DNA from: Histomonas meleagridis
Lineage: Eukaryota > Parabasalia > Tritrichomonadida > Dientamoebidae
Assembly: GCA_020186115.1 (NCBI GenBank)
Contig: WSYJ01000060.1
Coordinates: forward strand, 744,001-808,000
Direction: 5' to 3'
DNA: 64,000 bases
The notes under the pieces are model-generated. The model was not told the DNA's origin and made no database searches. It was given only the letters and a program-made list of their open reading frames with translations. Of the stretch, positions 18,678 through 27,647 are shown piece by piece (the stretch's first letter is position 1; the number at the start of each line of letters is the position of its first letter). The translations under genes and the position numbers were made by a program.

Positions 18678-19012
18678 CCCAGAAGCTACACCAATTGCAA
18701 TTATAATTTTTTGAACAAGTGATAACGAAGAAAGTGTATTACCATTTAATTTATTTTCGTAAAATGGCGTAATAAGAACTGAATGATGACTTGAATCCTG
18801 ACAAAGGCCAACAGCTTTGATTGAGAAAGATTATTAAGAGCATTGAATGTGTTAAGAAGATTTCCTTCTGTTACATGTCCATTTGCTTTTTGCATTGAAA
18901 CGATTTGACCTGTCGAATTAATCATTCCTTTATCGATTCCATTTCCAATCCCTCTTCCAACAACAGTAAATGACTTCATTTCGACATGGCGATTTCGATT
19001 TGCACTCAACAT
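18678..19012 (-). pseudogene. Frameshifted N-terminal lobe of the same pseudokinase-GTPase gene
   Basis: From ATG at 19012 the frame encodes a kinase N-lobe: glycine loop VGRGIGNGIDKGM, candidate lysine strand IVSMQKA and an alphaC-like helix NLLNTFNALNNLSQ. It then hits a stop at 18746. In the -1 frame from about 18824, the sequence continues as KAVGLCQDSSHHSVLITPFY and VQKIIIAIGVASGMKYLH, the kinase hinge and alphaE. It joins the 876-residue frame without a stop. One missing base between about 18816 and 18830 therefore separates two halves of one gene of roughly 990 residues. This could be a real mutation or a sequencing error. An Inr-like TCACAA lies at 19029-19034. Confidence 0.7.
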
Positions 19013-19205
19013 TGTTTTACGAAAAAATTTGTGAGATGAAATCAGCCAATTGTTAACAATTGTGAATTCCTTTGAAAAATTGTATTAATCTTATGACATT
19101 TTGTCATAATATTTTTGACAGCGCTGACACGTATCTGGCAAATTCTAGACTATTGAAAAAGTTGTGTTTATTTATCAGTTTTTGAAGCAAGTTCGTTTTT
19201 TCAGG

Positions 19206-19910
19206 ATGGACCAAGGAGAAGAAACAGAAGAGAATCATGAAATTAATGAAAAAATAAAAAACTTTCCTATACCCAGGTCAATGAAAACAAAAAACAAAGT
19301 TGAGCCAATAAAAGTTGAGTATAAATATAAACCTGAAGAATTTGATCCTGATCTTTTCCAATTGTTTTTTGGTCTTGTAAACTTTCATTTGCCTGCTTAC
19401 GGACTCGAACAGACTCAACAATTTTCAATGGCTTTAAAAACAGTTGGAACTGCTTTTGAACAAAGTGAATCAAATCTTCTTCAACTACATATTGCTCGAC
19501 AATTCTTACTTGAATGCCATAACCAACTACTTGCTTTGACATCAAATCCAAAAATTTCAAAAATATCTGTTCTTCATAATGAATTATTTTTAGCTTCAGA
19601 ATTCTTTCATTTACAAATGAAATTAGGCAAATTAATCGATTACTGTGACATGCTTATGGCAGAAACATGTGATATGTTTATATCTGTAATGACCAAAATT
19701 GCAAATGATTATTGGAAAAGTGGAAAAACAGCTGAAAAACTTATAAGCGAAGTATTGAAGAAAGAAATGGAAAAGATAAGAATCCTCAACAATGGAAGTT
19801 TCGAAATACTTTCAAAATGGGCTGTGAAATGTTCAATCGGAAGTGCGCCACCAAATGATAAACAAAAAATTTTATATTGGGCGAAAGAAAACGAAATAAA
19901 ATATGAATAA
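19206..19910 (+). CDS. Helical protein of unknown function
   Basis: From the first ATG the protein has 234 residues. The open frame extends upstream only through non-ATG codons. An acidic N-terminus (MDQGEETEENHEINEK) is followed by a compact, all-helical domain from about residue 45, with stretches such as LYQFF-like QLFFGLVNFHLPAYG and FLLECHNQLLALTS. There is no signal peptide, membrane span or recognised motif. The conserved-looking Trp, Cys and Pro positions near the end (AVKCSIGSAPPNDKQKILYW) suggest a folded domain. It is transcribed divergently from the pseudokinase-GTPase gene with 190 bp between them. Confidence 0.65.
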   Translation: MDQGEETEENHEINEKIKNFPIPRSMKTKNKVEPIKVEYKYKPEEFDPDLFQLFFGLVNFHLPAYGLEQTQQFSMALKTVGTAFEQSESNLLQLHIARQFLLECHNQLLALTSNPKISKISVLHNELFLASEFFHLQMKLGKLIDYCDMLMAETCDMFISVMTKIANDYWKSGKTAEKLISEVLKKEMEKIRILNNGSFEILSKWAVKCSIGSAPPNDKQKILYWAKENEIKYE

Positions 19911-20259
19911 AGTATCTCTAAAGTGTGACATAGTGTTCATTTTTAAATATGAAACCCAATTTTTTAGAATAAAATTTATATTTCTCACATTTTGTGTATA
20001 ATCTTCTGTTCACTTTCATATACACAAACAAAACTTCAAATTTTACTTGTAATGATTAAGAATTTTTCAAAGTTTGGAATAAATTAATTCATAATTAATC
20101 TCTTTTTATCAATTAAAATATGCTTTCGTATATACTTATATGTATTATTTCAACATTATCACTTGCAATTAATAAATTTTCAGACAAATTAAATTACAAT
20201 TAGATAAAATAATTTATAAAGAAATAATTGCAAAAAAGAAATAACAAGGAATAAGCAGT
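19911..20259. other. AT-rich gap between convergent 3' ends
   Basis: 349 bases of AT-rich sequence between the unknown helical gene and the coiled-coil gene. No gene, repeat or structured element is recognised. Confidence 0.4.
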
Positions 20260-20796
20260 TTAATGTTTTTTTCTTCGGTAATCAAAGCTTGGTGTAGAAT
20301 CAACGTTGAAATCAGAAAAAGATTTAAAAATAGTATTTTCATTTTCTTGTGCATCTGTTTCATTTTCTGCTTTTATATGAATTCTGTCACGGTAGGTTTG
20401 CATCATTTCCCAAATTTGTTCAATTACTTGCACAGATGATTTTTCATTTTTTACTATACTTTTAGTACGATTACTCTTTGTCAACGTAGCAAGTTCCATT
20501 TCTAGTTCTTCTACTTTTCTTTGCTCATTTCTTAGTTGTCTTTGAAGATCAATATATTTTGTTGTGAATTCTTTTTGTTCTTGTTGATATCTTTCACGTG
20601 CACTTAAGAAATGCTCTTTTAGTTTACATAGTTCTGAATTTTTTTGCTTCATTACAACATCTAACGAAACATTATCATTAGATGTTGATTGTTTAGCAAT
20701 AGATATTGGACGATTCATTGATTGTTGACGCTTTAGCCCACTAAATTGGAATCTGCCAACACCACTGCTTGCTGCAAAAGAAGGCGAAATTTCCAT
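20260..20796 (-). CDS. Coiled-coil protein
   Basis: 178 residues from the first real ATG. The frame continues upstream only by a GTG codon. The Ser/Gln-rich N-terminus (about residues 1-55) is probably disordered. Residues 55-125 form a strong heptad coiled coil (LCKLKEHFLSARERYQQEQK and ELEMELATL). A short helical stretch, VIEQIWEMMQTYRDRI, follows, and the end is basic (FDYRRKKH). This is the look of a small structural or centrosome/flagellum-associated protein, but no family is recognised. Its start faces the next gene with almost no spacer, so the two share one promoter region. Confidence 0.65.
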   Translation of the reverse strand: MEISPSFAASSGVGRFQFSGLKRQQSMNRPISIAKQSTSNDNVSLDVVMKQKNSELCKLKEHFLSARERYQQEQKEFTTKYIDLQRQLRNEQRKVEELEMELATLTKSNRTKSIVKNEKSSVQVIEQIWEMMQTYRDRIHIKAENETDAQENENTIFKSFSDFNVDSTPSFDYRRKKH

Positions 20797-20853
20797 TTGA
20801 TGATGAGAAACATCAAAGCTTGTTATCACATCAAAGAAATCAAACAGAGTGAA

Positions 20854-22599
20854 ATGTCATGTGAAATTCATATGGGGAACAAAGAATTCTGTTTTTTTCG
20901 GGTAGAAAAGATCGAATTCCAAAATCCCATTGATACACCTGTTTATCTTTCAATCACAACAAATAAAGGAATCAATTTTTCTTCTCAAACAAAAGCAAAA
21001 AAATTTCAGGAAAATGTTATTGAATTTCAAGAAGAATTTTGTATTCCTTTTACATCAGATAAAAAATCATCACTTCAATATATAGATATTGATTTGAAAA
21101 CTCAGGATAAAAAGAAAAACTTAAAAGAGAATTTGGGAAATTGGCGATTTGAAATAAAAAATATAAAGCATGAAGAAAATTATAAAGAACGACAAAGAGA
21201 TGAAGAAATTGAGGATCAAAATTCGGTAACAATTTTTTACCGAATATCCATTTTCCCGCAAACTTTTTTTGATCAAGAAACTCCTCCTGAAGACTTTTTG
21301 GAACTTTATAACACCAAAAAGTTCCAGAAAATTATTCAAAAAAATCGCAAAAAAATAATTAAATCAAAAGTGCCTCATTCAACAGAAAACATTGTCCTTG
21401 AGACAGAAATTAAAATGCCTAAAAGCCATGACTCACAAGAAGAAAACTCTAAAAAATTTTTGGATGAAGATATAAATGAGGTACCCTATAAACAATCTAA
21501 GAAATCCAAAGAAAAAGCACTTAAAGAGACAGAAACACCCAAACATAAGAAGCATCAAAGCGAAAAACCAAGTTCTGAAGCCTCAAAGCAAGGAAATCTC
21601 AAAACAAATTCGAGTCAATTATCAAAGAAAATCACTCCATCCAACTCAAGTGCAACCGCTTCTTCCATTATTGAAACCCAACGGAAGTGTGCTGAGTCTA
21701 TTGCCTTATCCCAATTTCAAATTAAATTTAGCATAACTGTATTTCGTCTTATCTCTCATCCATCATCCATAGGCAATGATTTTTCCCAAGATTTGTTTCA
21801 GCCATTTCTTGATTTTGGCATATTTCAAAATTTTGATTTAAGTGAATCACAATTTGAACAAATTATCTTTCCACTTATTCATTCCCTCATTTCTACTATG
21901 TCCAAGTCACATACTATCGAAGAGTTATTTACACTCCTTATCACGATCATAAACTTCAGCCAAAGGATCGGCAAAGAAGCCGTTACGAAAACGACCGTTT
22001 ACGTCGCGTCACTTCACCAACTCGAAATCATTGTAAACAAAATTATGTTCTTTTTAGTACAAAATTTAGCGTCTATTATAGCACCATCAGTTAATATGTA
22101 TTCATTTACATATATTGATGAACTTTTAATCGATTCTGTTAAAGAAGAAACAAATCATTTTTTAACAGTAGCAACAAATATGAAAATACCATTAACTATT
22201 AAGCAATCAATAATCACTGAAACATGTCGAACAATTGACTCTATGTTATTTAATGTTGTCATCCAAAATGTAATGCCAATAGATTCTGAAATGATATGTT
22301 GTTTAATGCAAAAAATTAATGTAATGAAGAAACTGTTTCAGGTTGAAATTGGTGATGACGCATTCGAATGGACAATGTACTTAATTAGGACAGTTGATGA
22401 ATTAAATTCAGGCATCAAAAATTTTAGTGGAAATAACCCTTTTTTAAGGCTTATTGCAGAAAGGATCGAACCAAAAATAGTTTTGCCGAGTGGTATAACT
22501 TTGGAAATGTTGGGTCCATTAATTGATGACAAATCACAATTATGTTTAACCAAATCAACAATCACTGAACAGTTTTCTTTTGATGATTTCTTTCAATAG
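20854..22599 (+). CDS. Protein with C2-like N-terminus and DIL-like C-terminus
   Basis: 581 residues from the chosen ATG (MSCEIHMGNKEF). Earlier ATGs at 20800/20803 collide with the neighbour's start. An Inr-like TCACA at 20826-20830 favours 20854. Residues 1-150 look beta-rich and could be an NT-C2-type domain (VYLSITTNKGINFSS, FEIKNIKHEE). Residues 160-290 are Lys/Ser-rich and disordered. The C-terminal 280 residues are helical, and CRTIDSMLFNVVIQNVMPID resembles the dilute (DIL) cargo-binding domain of class V myosin tails (INxxLFNxLL). C2-DIL combinations exist in proteins related to afadin-like and fungal adaptors. The role may be cargo or membrane adaptor; both domain calls are tentative. 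Confidence 0.55.
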   Translation: MSCEIHMGNKEFCFFRVEKIEFQNPIDTPVYLSITTNKGINFSSQTKAKKFQENVIEFQEEFCIPFTSDKKSSLQYIDIDLKTQDKKKNLKENLGNWRFEIKNIKHEENYKERQRDEEIEDQNSVTIFYRISIFPQTFFDQETPPEDFLELYNTKKFQKIIQKNRKKIIKSKVPHSTENIVLETEIKMPKSHDSQEENSKKFLDEDINEVPYKQSKKSKEKALKETETPKHKKHQSEKPSSEASKQGNLKTNSSQLSKKITPSNSSATASSIIETQRKCAESIALSQFQIKFSITVFRLISHPSSIGNDFSQDLFQPFLDFGIFQNFDLSESQFEQIIFPLIHSLISTMSKSHTIEELFTLLITIINFSQRIGKEAVTKTTVYVASLHQLEIIVNKIMFFLVQNLASIIAPSVNMYSFTYIDELLIDSVKEETNHFLTVATNMKIPLTIKQSIITETCRTIDSMLFNVVIQNVMPIDSEMICCLMQKINVMKKLFQVEIGDDAFEWTMYLIRTVDELNSGIKNFSGNNPFLRLIAERIEPKIVLPSGITLEMLGPLIDDKSQLCLTKSTITEQFSFDDFFQ

Positions 22600-23271
22600 A
22601 ACATAATTAATAGAATGTTTTCTGAATAAAAGTTATATTTATAAATTTTTTCTAAAAAAATATTTGTTTTATTCGAAGTGGAGCCAAGAAGAATGTAATT
22701 GGTATCAATTTATTATAAATATTTACTGAATATATATTGATGAAAAATAAATTGACATTTATTGATATTTTTTGAAGAGCATTTCATAATAAATATAAGA
22801 AGCCCCTTTCATTTTGCATTATTTAGGGAGATTTATAATAAATAAGAATAATTTTTCATCATTGCGAATTCGTTTCAAAAACTGACTTTGAGAAGCTTCT
22901 AGGAGCTTTTAGGCTCAGAATTTTCTGTCACTGTAAACAATATTTTGTGCAGAATTGAATCATCTGAAAAATTGAGCGTTTATTTGCGGTATCATCGTTT
23001 TAGATTGAGAGTATCGAAATCTTATCATTGAAAAGGTGAATTTACAACCATTTAAATCAGTTTTAAATGCCAAACTTTTTAGTCAAAAAAATGATTTCAC
23101 TTTTCGTTATTTGAAGTCAAACGTCAAAAAACCGCCTAATTGATTCCATGGTTTTGTCGTTTTTAAGGTATTTTATGCATAATTCGGTCTTAAAAAGCAA
23201 TGTGAATAACTTAAAATGTATTTTTATTTAATATTGGAAGGATTAAGCCAACCACCAAGTCCGAAATCTCA
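22600..23271. other. AT-rich gap between convergent genes
   Basis: 672 bases with no supported gene. A 10-bp palindrome, AGAAGCTTCT, lies near 22890. The rest is low-complexity AT-rich sequence. Confidence 0.4.
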
Positions 23272-23988
23272 TTAGGCATTGGAGAATACTTCAAAATTCC
23301 GAGGTCGATTTAATAATGTATCGATTGAAATAAACTCACAAGGATCTAATGAGTGTGGTTTTGGCTTTGCTAATTCATAATATTCTTTAACCATGGATAT
23401 TTCACCAGGTATTACATAGCTCTTGTGAACTACGCCAATTGACTCAAGAATATAAGCAATTTGATAAAGCTTGCAAACAGTTGTCTTGTATCTCCCATTA
23501 TTTCTTGAAAGAAAAGTCCCCATTTTCTTAACATCCATTGTATCTGTTTTGTTTGCATAAAAAAGCATTACAAAGGAAACAGTTAATGAAGATATTGAGA
23601 TGCATTTTTCGTCAGGAAATAGATTTACATTCTTTTCTACCAACTCTTTTAGGTCGGCGAAGGTCTTTTTGATGTTAGAAATCCCTAGCCAGTTTATGCA
23701 ATCGACGCTAGGCTTTTTGCAGCAGCCAACAGCTTCAAGAACATTAATCAAATCATAAAATCTTCTTCTTTGGAAATTAAATTTTTCACATATTGCAGAT
23801 ATTGGATAAATTTTGAACTGGTGTGATTCCGCGTAGTTTATGAAGGATTGGATATTCATTCTGAATGAATCGGTTGTCTTTATTTCTGGTGGCTTATTTA
23901 AAATGCTTTCTCGTTTCACCAATTTTGCAGGCTCAATTTGTAAGGGGATATTTGGGGAAAAAAATTGGGGATTGACTGTGCCGAGCAT
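23272..23988 (-). CDS. E2F/DP-like transcription factor with two winged-helix units
   Basis: 238 residues from ATG at 23988. That start is supported by a near-perfect Inr 7 nt upstream; the frame extends upstream only to a GTG. Residues 65-101 carry the E2F/DP recognition helix RRRFYDLINVLEAVGCCKK ending in INWLG, matching the conserved RRxYDxxNVLExxGLIxK...I.W.G. A second copy at about 130-195 reads YKTTVCKLYQIAYILESIGV, the same helix with the RRxYD arginines altered. Two tandem DNA-binding units are the hallmark of atypical E2F7/8. Dimerisation and transactivation domains are not seen, again as in E2F7/8. It probably regulates S-phase or cell-cycle genes in the nucleus. Confidence 0.7.
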   Translation of the reverse strand: MLGTVNPQFFSPNIPLQIEPAKLVKRESILNKPPEIKTTDSFRMNIQSFINYAESHQFKIYPISAICEKFNFQRRRFYDLINVLEAVGCCKKPSVDCINWLGISNIKKTFADLKELVEKNVNLFPDEKCISISSLTVSFVMLFYANKTDTMDVKKMGTFLSRNNGRYKTTVCKLYQIAYILESIGVVHKSYVIPGEISMVKEYYELAKPKPHSLDPCEFISIDTLLNRPRNFEVFSNA

Positions 23989-23998
23989 ATAAAATGAA
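23989..23998 (-). promoter_or_regulatory. Inr of the E2F-like gene
   Basis: The minus strand reads TTCATTTTATATG: TCATT with A+1 at 23995, seven nt before the ATG at 23988. It fits TCA(C/T)(A/T) and decides the start codon. Confidence 0.65.
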
Positions 23999-24003
23999 GT
24001 CAC

Positions 24004-25555
24004 TAATTTGAATGGATGAATGGGAAACCACTGAAAAAGCTGACATTGGCCACATGTTTGAATGATGGATAACCGAATTTTTACTATGGCTTGTTATGGT
24101 CAAAAATTTATATCGACTTCAAAATCAATTGACATGCGATCGGGATTACGCAATTTATCGCGTAAACAACACAAATTTCTTAACAAATTAAAAAATTCTG
24201 TGTTTAAAAACATCGGCACCATAAACAACGAAACAACCACCTGAATTTATCCAAAAACTGTGGATAAAACTAACTCCTCAACTCAATGAAATAAAAGCTA
24301 AAATGCATTGATTTCTTAGTGCCCACACAAACAAGTATTTAAAGTTCAATCTATCATAATATGAATAATACAAAAATTGAATATTTACATCTTCTCGATG
24401 TTTCAAGTTGTACCCTGAACCAATGAAATTCTGAAGTAATTCCGTTCCAATCAATATTAATAGAAAAATATCCTTATCATAAAAAAACTATAAGCATTCT
24501 TTATATTCGAACGTAATGTTACAGGCGTTGAACGGGAAATGTATAGTTAAATTGTTCTGGTTGTATGCATGGTTTTGGTAAATAAAAATTCCGACAATAA
24601 AAAATTATTGCTTCTTGTTTGTAATAAAATGCTACACAAGTGTTACCCACTGTATGTCGAATTTCAAGAGGTAATAAATTTTAGTATTTTGGTGTTAATA
24701 CTTTTGTGATAATGAAAAAATTTGCTCATTGATGAAGCTCATCATCATTGGGGTGCCCGAAAGACGGTTCAGTTCAAAATCAACGGTTTGGCCATCCATT
24801 TCTCAAAAAAGAAAGAAGTGTATGTTTTCCCCTGATGAGACAGTACGGACCTGTTCTGATTATAGATGATTCGTGCTTGTCTGATGGAAGTATCGACATT
24901 CTAACACATAGATATTCTCAATCTTTTCCTTAGGTAACCTATGGTTATTAATCGTACATCTTAGACAGTAGCTTATCTTTGCTAAGCTTTGAATAAACAA
25001 TCTAGTTTTTTACTTTCTGTTTTTATTCAATGTATTGTTTCATGCTACATTTATTATACAATAGAAAGAATGAAAACCTTCTCTCTGTTTTTATAAAAAA
25101 AATGCGCCTTCACTCATAGGAAATTGTAATAATTAATAATTAATAACTTAAGAAAATTCTTACAAAAAATTAAATTTGCGCAAACTATCAACCAAGTAAA
25201 GCCCTACGGACCTTTTAAAACAATTCCAATAATTTTTGAAATAACTTGTGAATTACATGTTTCACAATGATATCACTGTTAATAATATCAATTGGAATAT
25301 TCCAATTGATTTTTTAAAAATGAAAAAAATTATATATCCATTATTGCCATTCACAACAAATTTTTTGAACTTTTCTTTATGGGATAATGCCCAAAATTAA
25401 GAACCTATAAATAGGGAATTCATCTGCACTGGGCACAATTCATTGCCCATAAACGTTTTTTCACTACAATTTTGAATGAGTTAAACGGCTATTATTTTTG
25501 AAAAGGTTTAGCAGCATCAAAATGTTTGATGTGGTGATTGTTTACTTATGGAAGT
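24004..25555. other. 1.5-kb intergenic region with possible transposon relic and palindrome
   Basis: No firm gene. A 60-codon frame at 24062-24244 has no motif. A 61-codon frame at 24748-24933 lies in a less AT-rich island and contains RQYGPVLIIDDSCLSDGS, which faintly recalls the FxDVLxxDATYxTN region of MULE transposases. A perfect 24-bp palindrome sits at 25287-25310. The 3' flank of alpha-tubulin is at the right end, with GGGCA/TGCCC inverted halves near 25434-25451. Confidence 0.4.
25287..25310. repeat. Perfect 24-bp palindrome
   Basis: The half-site is ATCAATTGGAAT followed immediately by its exact reverse complement, with no spacer. The flanking bases do not pair. It lies about 245 bp beyond the alpha-tubulin stop. 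Confidence 0.9.
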
Positions 25556-26911
25556 TTACATTTCGTCATCTTCCTCTTCTTCACCATCTTCGACTGATTC
25601 AGAAGCAACTTCATCATAATCCTTTTCAAGGAGTGCAAGATCTTCACGTGCTTCAGGGAATTCAGCTTCTTCCATACCTTCACCTACGTACCAATGAACG
25701 AAAGCTCTTTTAGCGTACATAAGGTCGAATTTATGGTCGAGTCTACTCCAAGCCTCAGCGATAGCAGTAGTGTTAGCCAACATGCAAACAGCGCGTTGAA
25801 CCTTAGCAAGATCACCACCAGGAACAACAGTTGGAGGCTGATAGTTGATACCCATCTTGAAACCAGTTGGGCACCAATCGACGAATTGGATTGTGCGCTT
25901 TGTCTTGATTGTAGCTACGGCGGCAGATACATCCTTAGGTACGACATCACCACGGTACAATAATGTGCATGCCATATACTTACCGTGACGTGGATCGCAT
26001 TTAACCATCATATTAGCTGGCTCGAAAAGTGAGTTCGTGATTTCGGCGACAGATAATTGTTCGTGATATGCCTTTTCGGCTGAGATGACTGGTGCATATG
26101 AACAGATTGGGAAGTGGATACGTGCATATGGAACAAGGTTAGTTTGGAATTCGTTGAAATCGACGTTGAGTGCACCATCGAAACGAAGAGATGCAGTAAG
26201 GGAAGAAACAACTTGACCAATCAAACGGTTCAAGTTGGTGTAAGTTGGCCTTTCGATATCTAATGCACGGCGGCAGATATCATAAAGTGCTTCGTTATCG
26301 ACCATGAATGCGCAATCAGAATGATCAATCATAGCATGGGTGGCGAGGATTGAGTTGTATGGCTCGACAACTGCTGTTGATACTTGTGGTGCTGGATAAA
26401 CTGTGAACTCGAGCTTGGACTTCTTGCCATAATCGACAGAAAGACGCTCAAGAAGAAGTGAACCAAAACCAGAGCCTGTGCCGCCACCGAAGGAGTGGAA
26501 GATAAGGAATCCTTGAAGACCAGTGCATTGGTCAGCGAGTTTACGGATACGATCAAGAGTCAGATCGATGATTTCCTTACCAACGGTATAATGACCACGG
26601 GCATAGTTATTGGCTGCGTCTTCTTTGCCATTGATGAGTTGATCTGGGTGGAAAAGTTGACGATATGTACCAGTACGGACTTCATCCATACATGTGGGCT
26701 CGAGATCTACAAAGACTGCGCGCGGGACATGTTTGCCTGAGCCCGTTTCGGAGAAGAAGGTGTTGAAGGCATCATCGCATACACCGATAGTTTTATCGGA
26801 GGGCATTTGGCCATCTGGCTGAATGCCGTGCTCAAGGCAGTAGAGTTCCCAGCATCCGTTACCGATTTGAACGCCGCATTGACCAACATGGATAGAAATA
26901 ACTTCACGCAT
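25556..26911 (-). CDS. Alpha-tubulin
   Basis: 451 residues, the standard length. It starts [18 protein letters not shown] and carries the tubulin GTP signature [16 protein letters not shown] at about 142-157. Lys40 (PDGQMPSDK), the acetylation site of axonemal alpha-tubulin, is present. It polymerises with beta-tubulin into flagellar, axostyle and spindle microtubules. The acidic tail ends EEEEDDEM, with no C-terminal tyrosine, so detyrosination cannot apply to this isotype. The codons are clearly GC-richer than those of the neighbours, as expected for a highly expressed gene. The stop is TAAAC, overlapping a TAAA signal. A good Inr lies 10 nt upstream and an AAACGGTTA element 80 nt upstream. 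Confidence 0.97.
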   Translation of the reverse strand: MREVISIHVGQCGVQIGNGCWELYCLEHGIQPDGQMPSDKTIGVCDDAFNTFFSETGSGKHVPRAVFVDLEPTCMDEVRTGTYRQLFHPDQLINGKEDAANNYARGHYTVGKEIIDLTLDRIRKLADQCTGLQGFLIFHSFGGGTGSGFGSLLLERLSVDYGKKSKLEFTVYPAPQVSTAVVEPYNSILATHAMIDHSDCAFMVDNEALYDICRRALDIERPTYTNLNRLIGQVVSSLTASLRFDGALNVDFNEFQTNLVPYARIHFPICSYAPVISAEKAYHEQLSVAEITNSLFEPANMMVKCDPRHGKYMACTLLYRGDVVPKDVSAAVATIKTKRTIQFVDWCPTGFKMGINYQPPTVVPGGDLAKVQRAVCMLANTTAIAEAWSRLDHKFDLMYAKRAFVHWYVGEGMEEAEFPEAREDLALLEKDYDEVASESVEDGEEEEDDEM

Positions 26912-26912
26912 T

Positions 26913-26928
26913 ATGAAGAATGAAGTGA
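26913..26928 (-). promoter_or_regulatory. Inr of alpha-tubulin
   Basis: The minus strand reads TCACTTCATTCTTCATA then ATG. Two overlapping matches to TCA(C/T)(A/T) are present. The nearer one has A+1 at 26921, 10 nt before the ATG, the usual very short trichomonad leader. Confidence 0.65.
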
Positions 26929-27626
26929 CAGCGAAAAAGATAAACGGACAATTATTTGAGAGCTATAATAACGTATTAATTTCAATGAAATAAACGGTTA
27001 TTGGCCAATGAATTTTTATCGTTTTCAAACGACAAAAAAGTGCGATAATTCGAACAGAGTACTGTTAACGTTTGTAAAATAAAATGGGCGGTGCAACGTA
27101 GAGGTGTTCTGCAGAAGGAGCTGAAGCACATCTGTTACCCCCGCACATGGATAACGTTGAATACAAAAGAAGCAAAAATTGCGTGGCGGTTTTATTTAAC
27201 CAATTTTAACACAAAAACGAAATGTCATGTAAAGACGATAAGTACTCAACCGTGCAAATTGTCAGATAAAATGAAAGTTTTTTGGACTTTTAAAACCGTT
27301 GTTTGCTTTGAAAATGTTTTTTTTTTTTTTTTTTTTTTCTCGCTCAAAAACAAGAATAATACAATGCGATCATTTATTAGGGCTGAACACTCAAAGCGCA
27401 GAAATTTATTTTTATAGATTGTGGTCAATTTTTTGCGGAAAGAGAAATTTTGGTAAAGAATTTCTGGCAGATGAAAACTATTTTCTCTTCAAATAAAATG
27501 GATTTTTAATATAAAAATATTACAAGCTGCTTTTGATATTAAAAAAATTGTTGAGAAATTTAATATTAATGCTGTATTTGAACACAAACATTATTTTTTT
27601 TCTTCAGCGAACAGCGGTTTTGATCG
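26929..27626. other. Divergent intergenic region, alpha-tubulin/Rab
   Basis: Holds AAACGGTTA at 26992-27000 and AGCGGTTTT at about 27613-27621, one near each divergent gene. A 22-T homopolymer occupies 27317-27338. Frames listed here overlap the T-tract and show no family motif. Confidence 0.5.
27317..27338 (+). repeat. 22-base poly-T tract
   Basis: An uninterrupted run of 22 T residues between the alpha-tubulin and Rab promoters. Its length may vary between reads, and it could act as a nucleosome-excluding tract. Confidence 0.8.
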
Positions 27627-27640
27627 TCATTTACTTCATT
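27627..27640 (+). promoter_or_regulatory. Inr of the Rab gene at 27648
   Basis: TCATTTACTTCATTTTTTTGG precedes the ATG closely. Two TCATT matches have A+1 at 27629 and 27638; the second is 10 nt before the ATG. This supports the first of the two nearby ATGs. Confidence 0.6.
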
Positions 27641-27647
27641 TTTTTGG

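Noticed and set aside
24062..24244. 60-codon plus-strand frame after the E2F-like promoter
   Set aside because: Basic and low in hydrophobic core; overlaps promoter DNA and has no Inr or homology.
27091..27417. 108-codon frame crossing the poly-T tract
   Set aside because: Opens at a non-ATG codon and includes a run of phenylalanines made by the T-tract; not a plausible protein.
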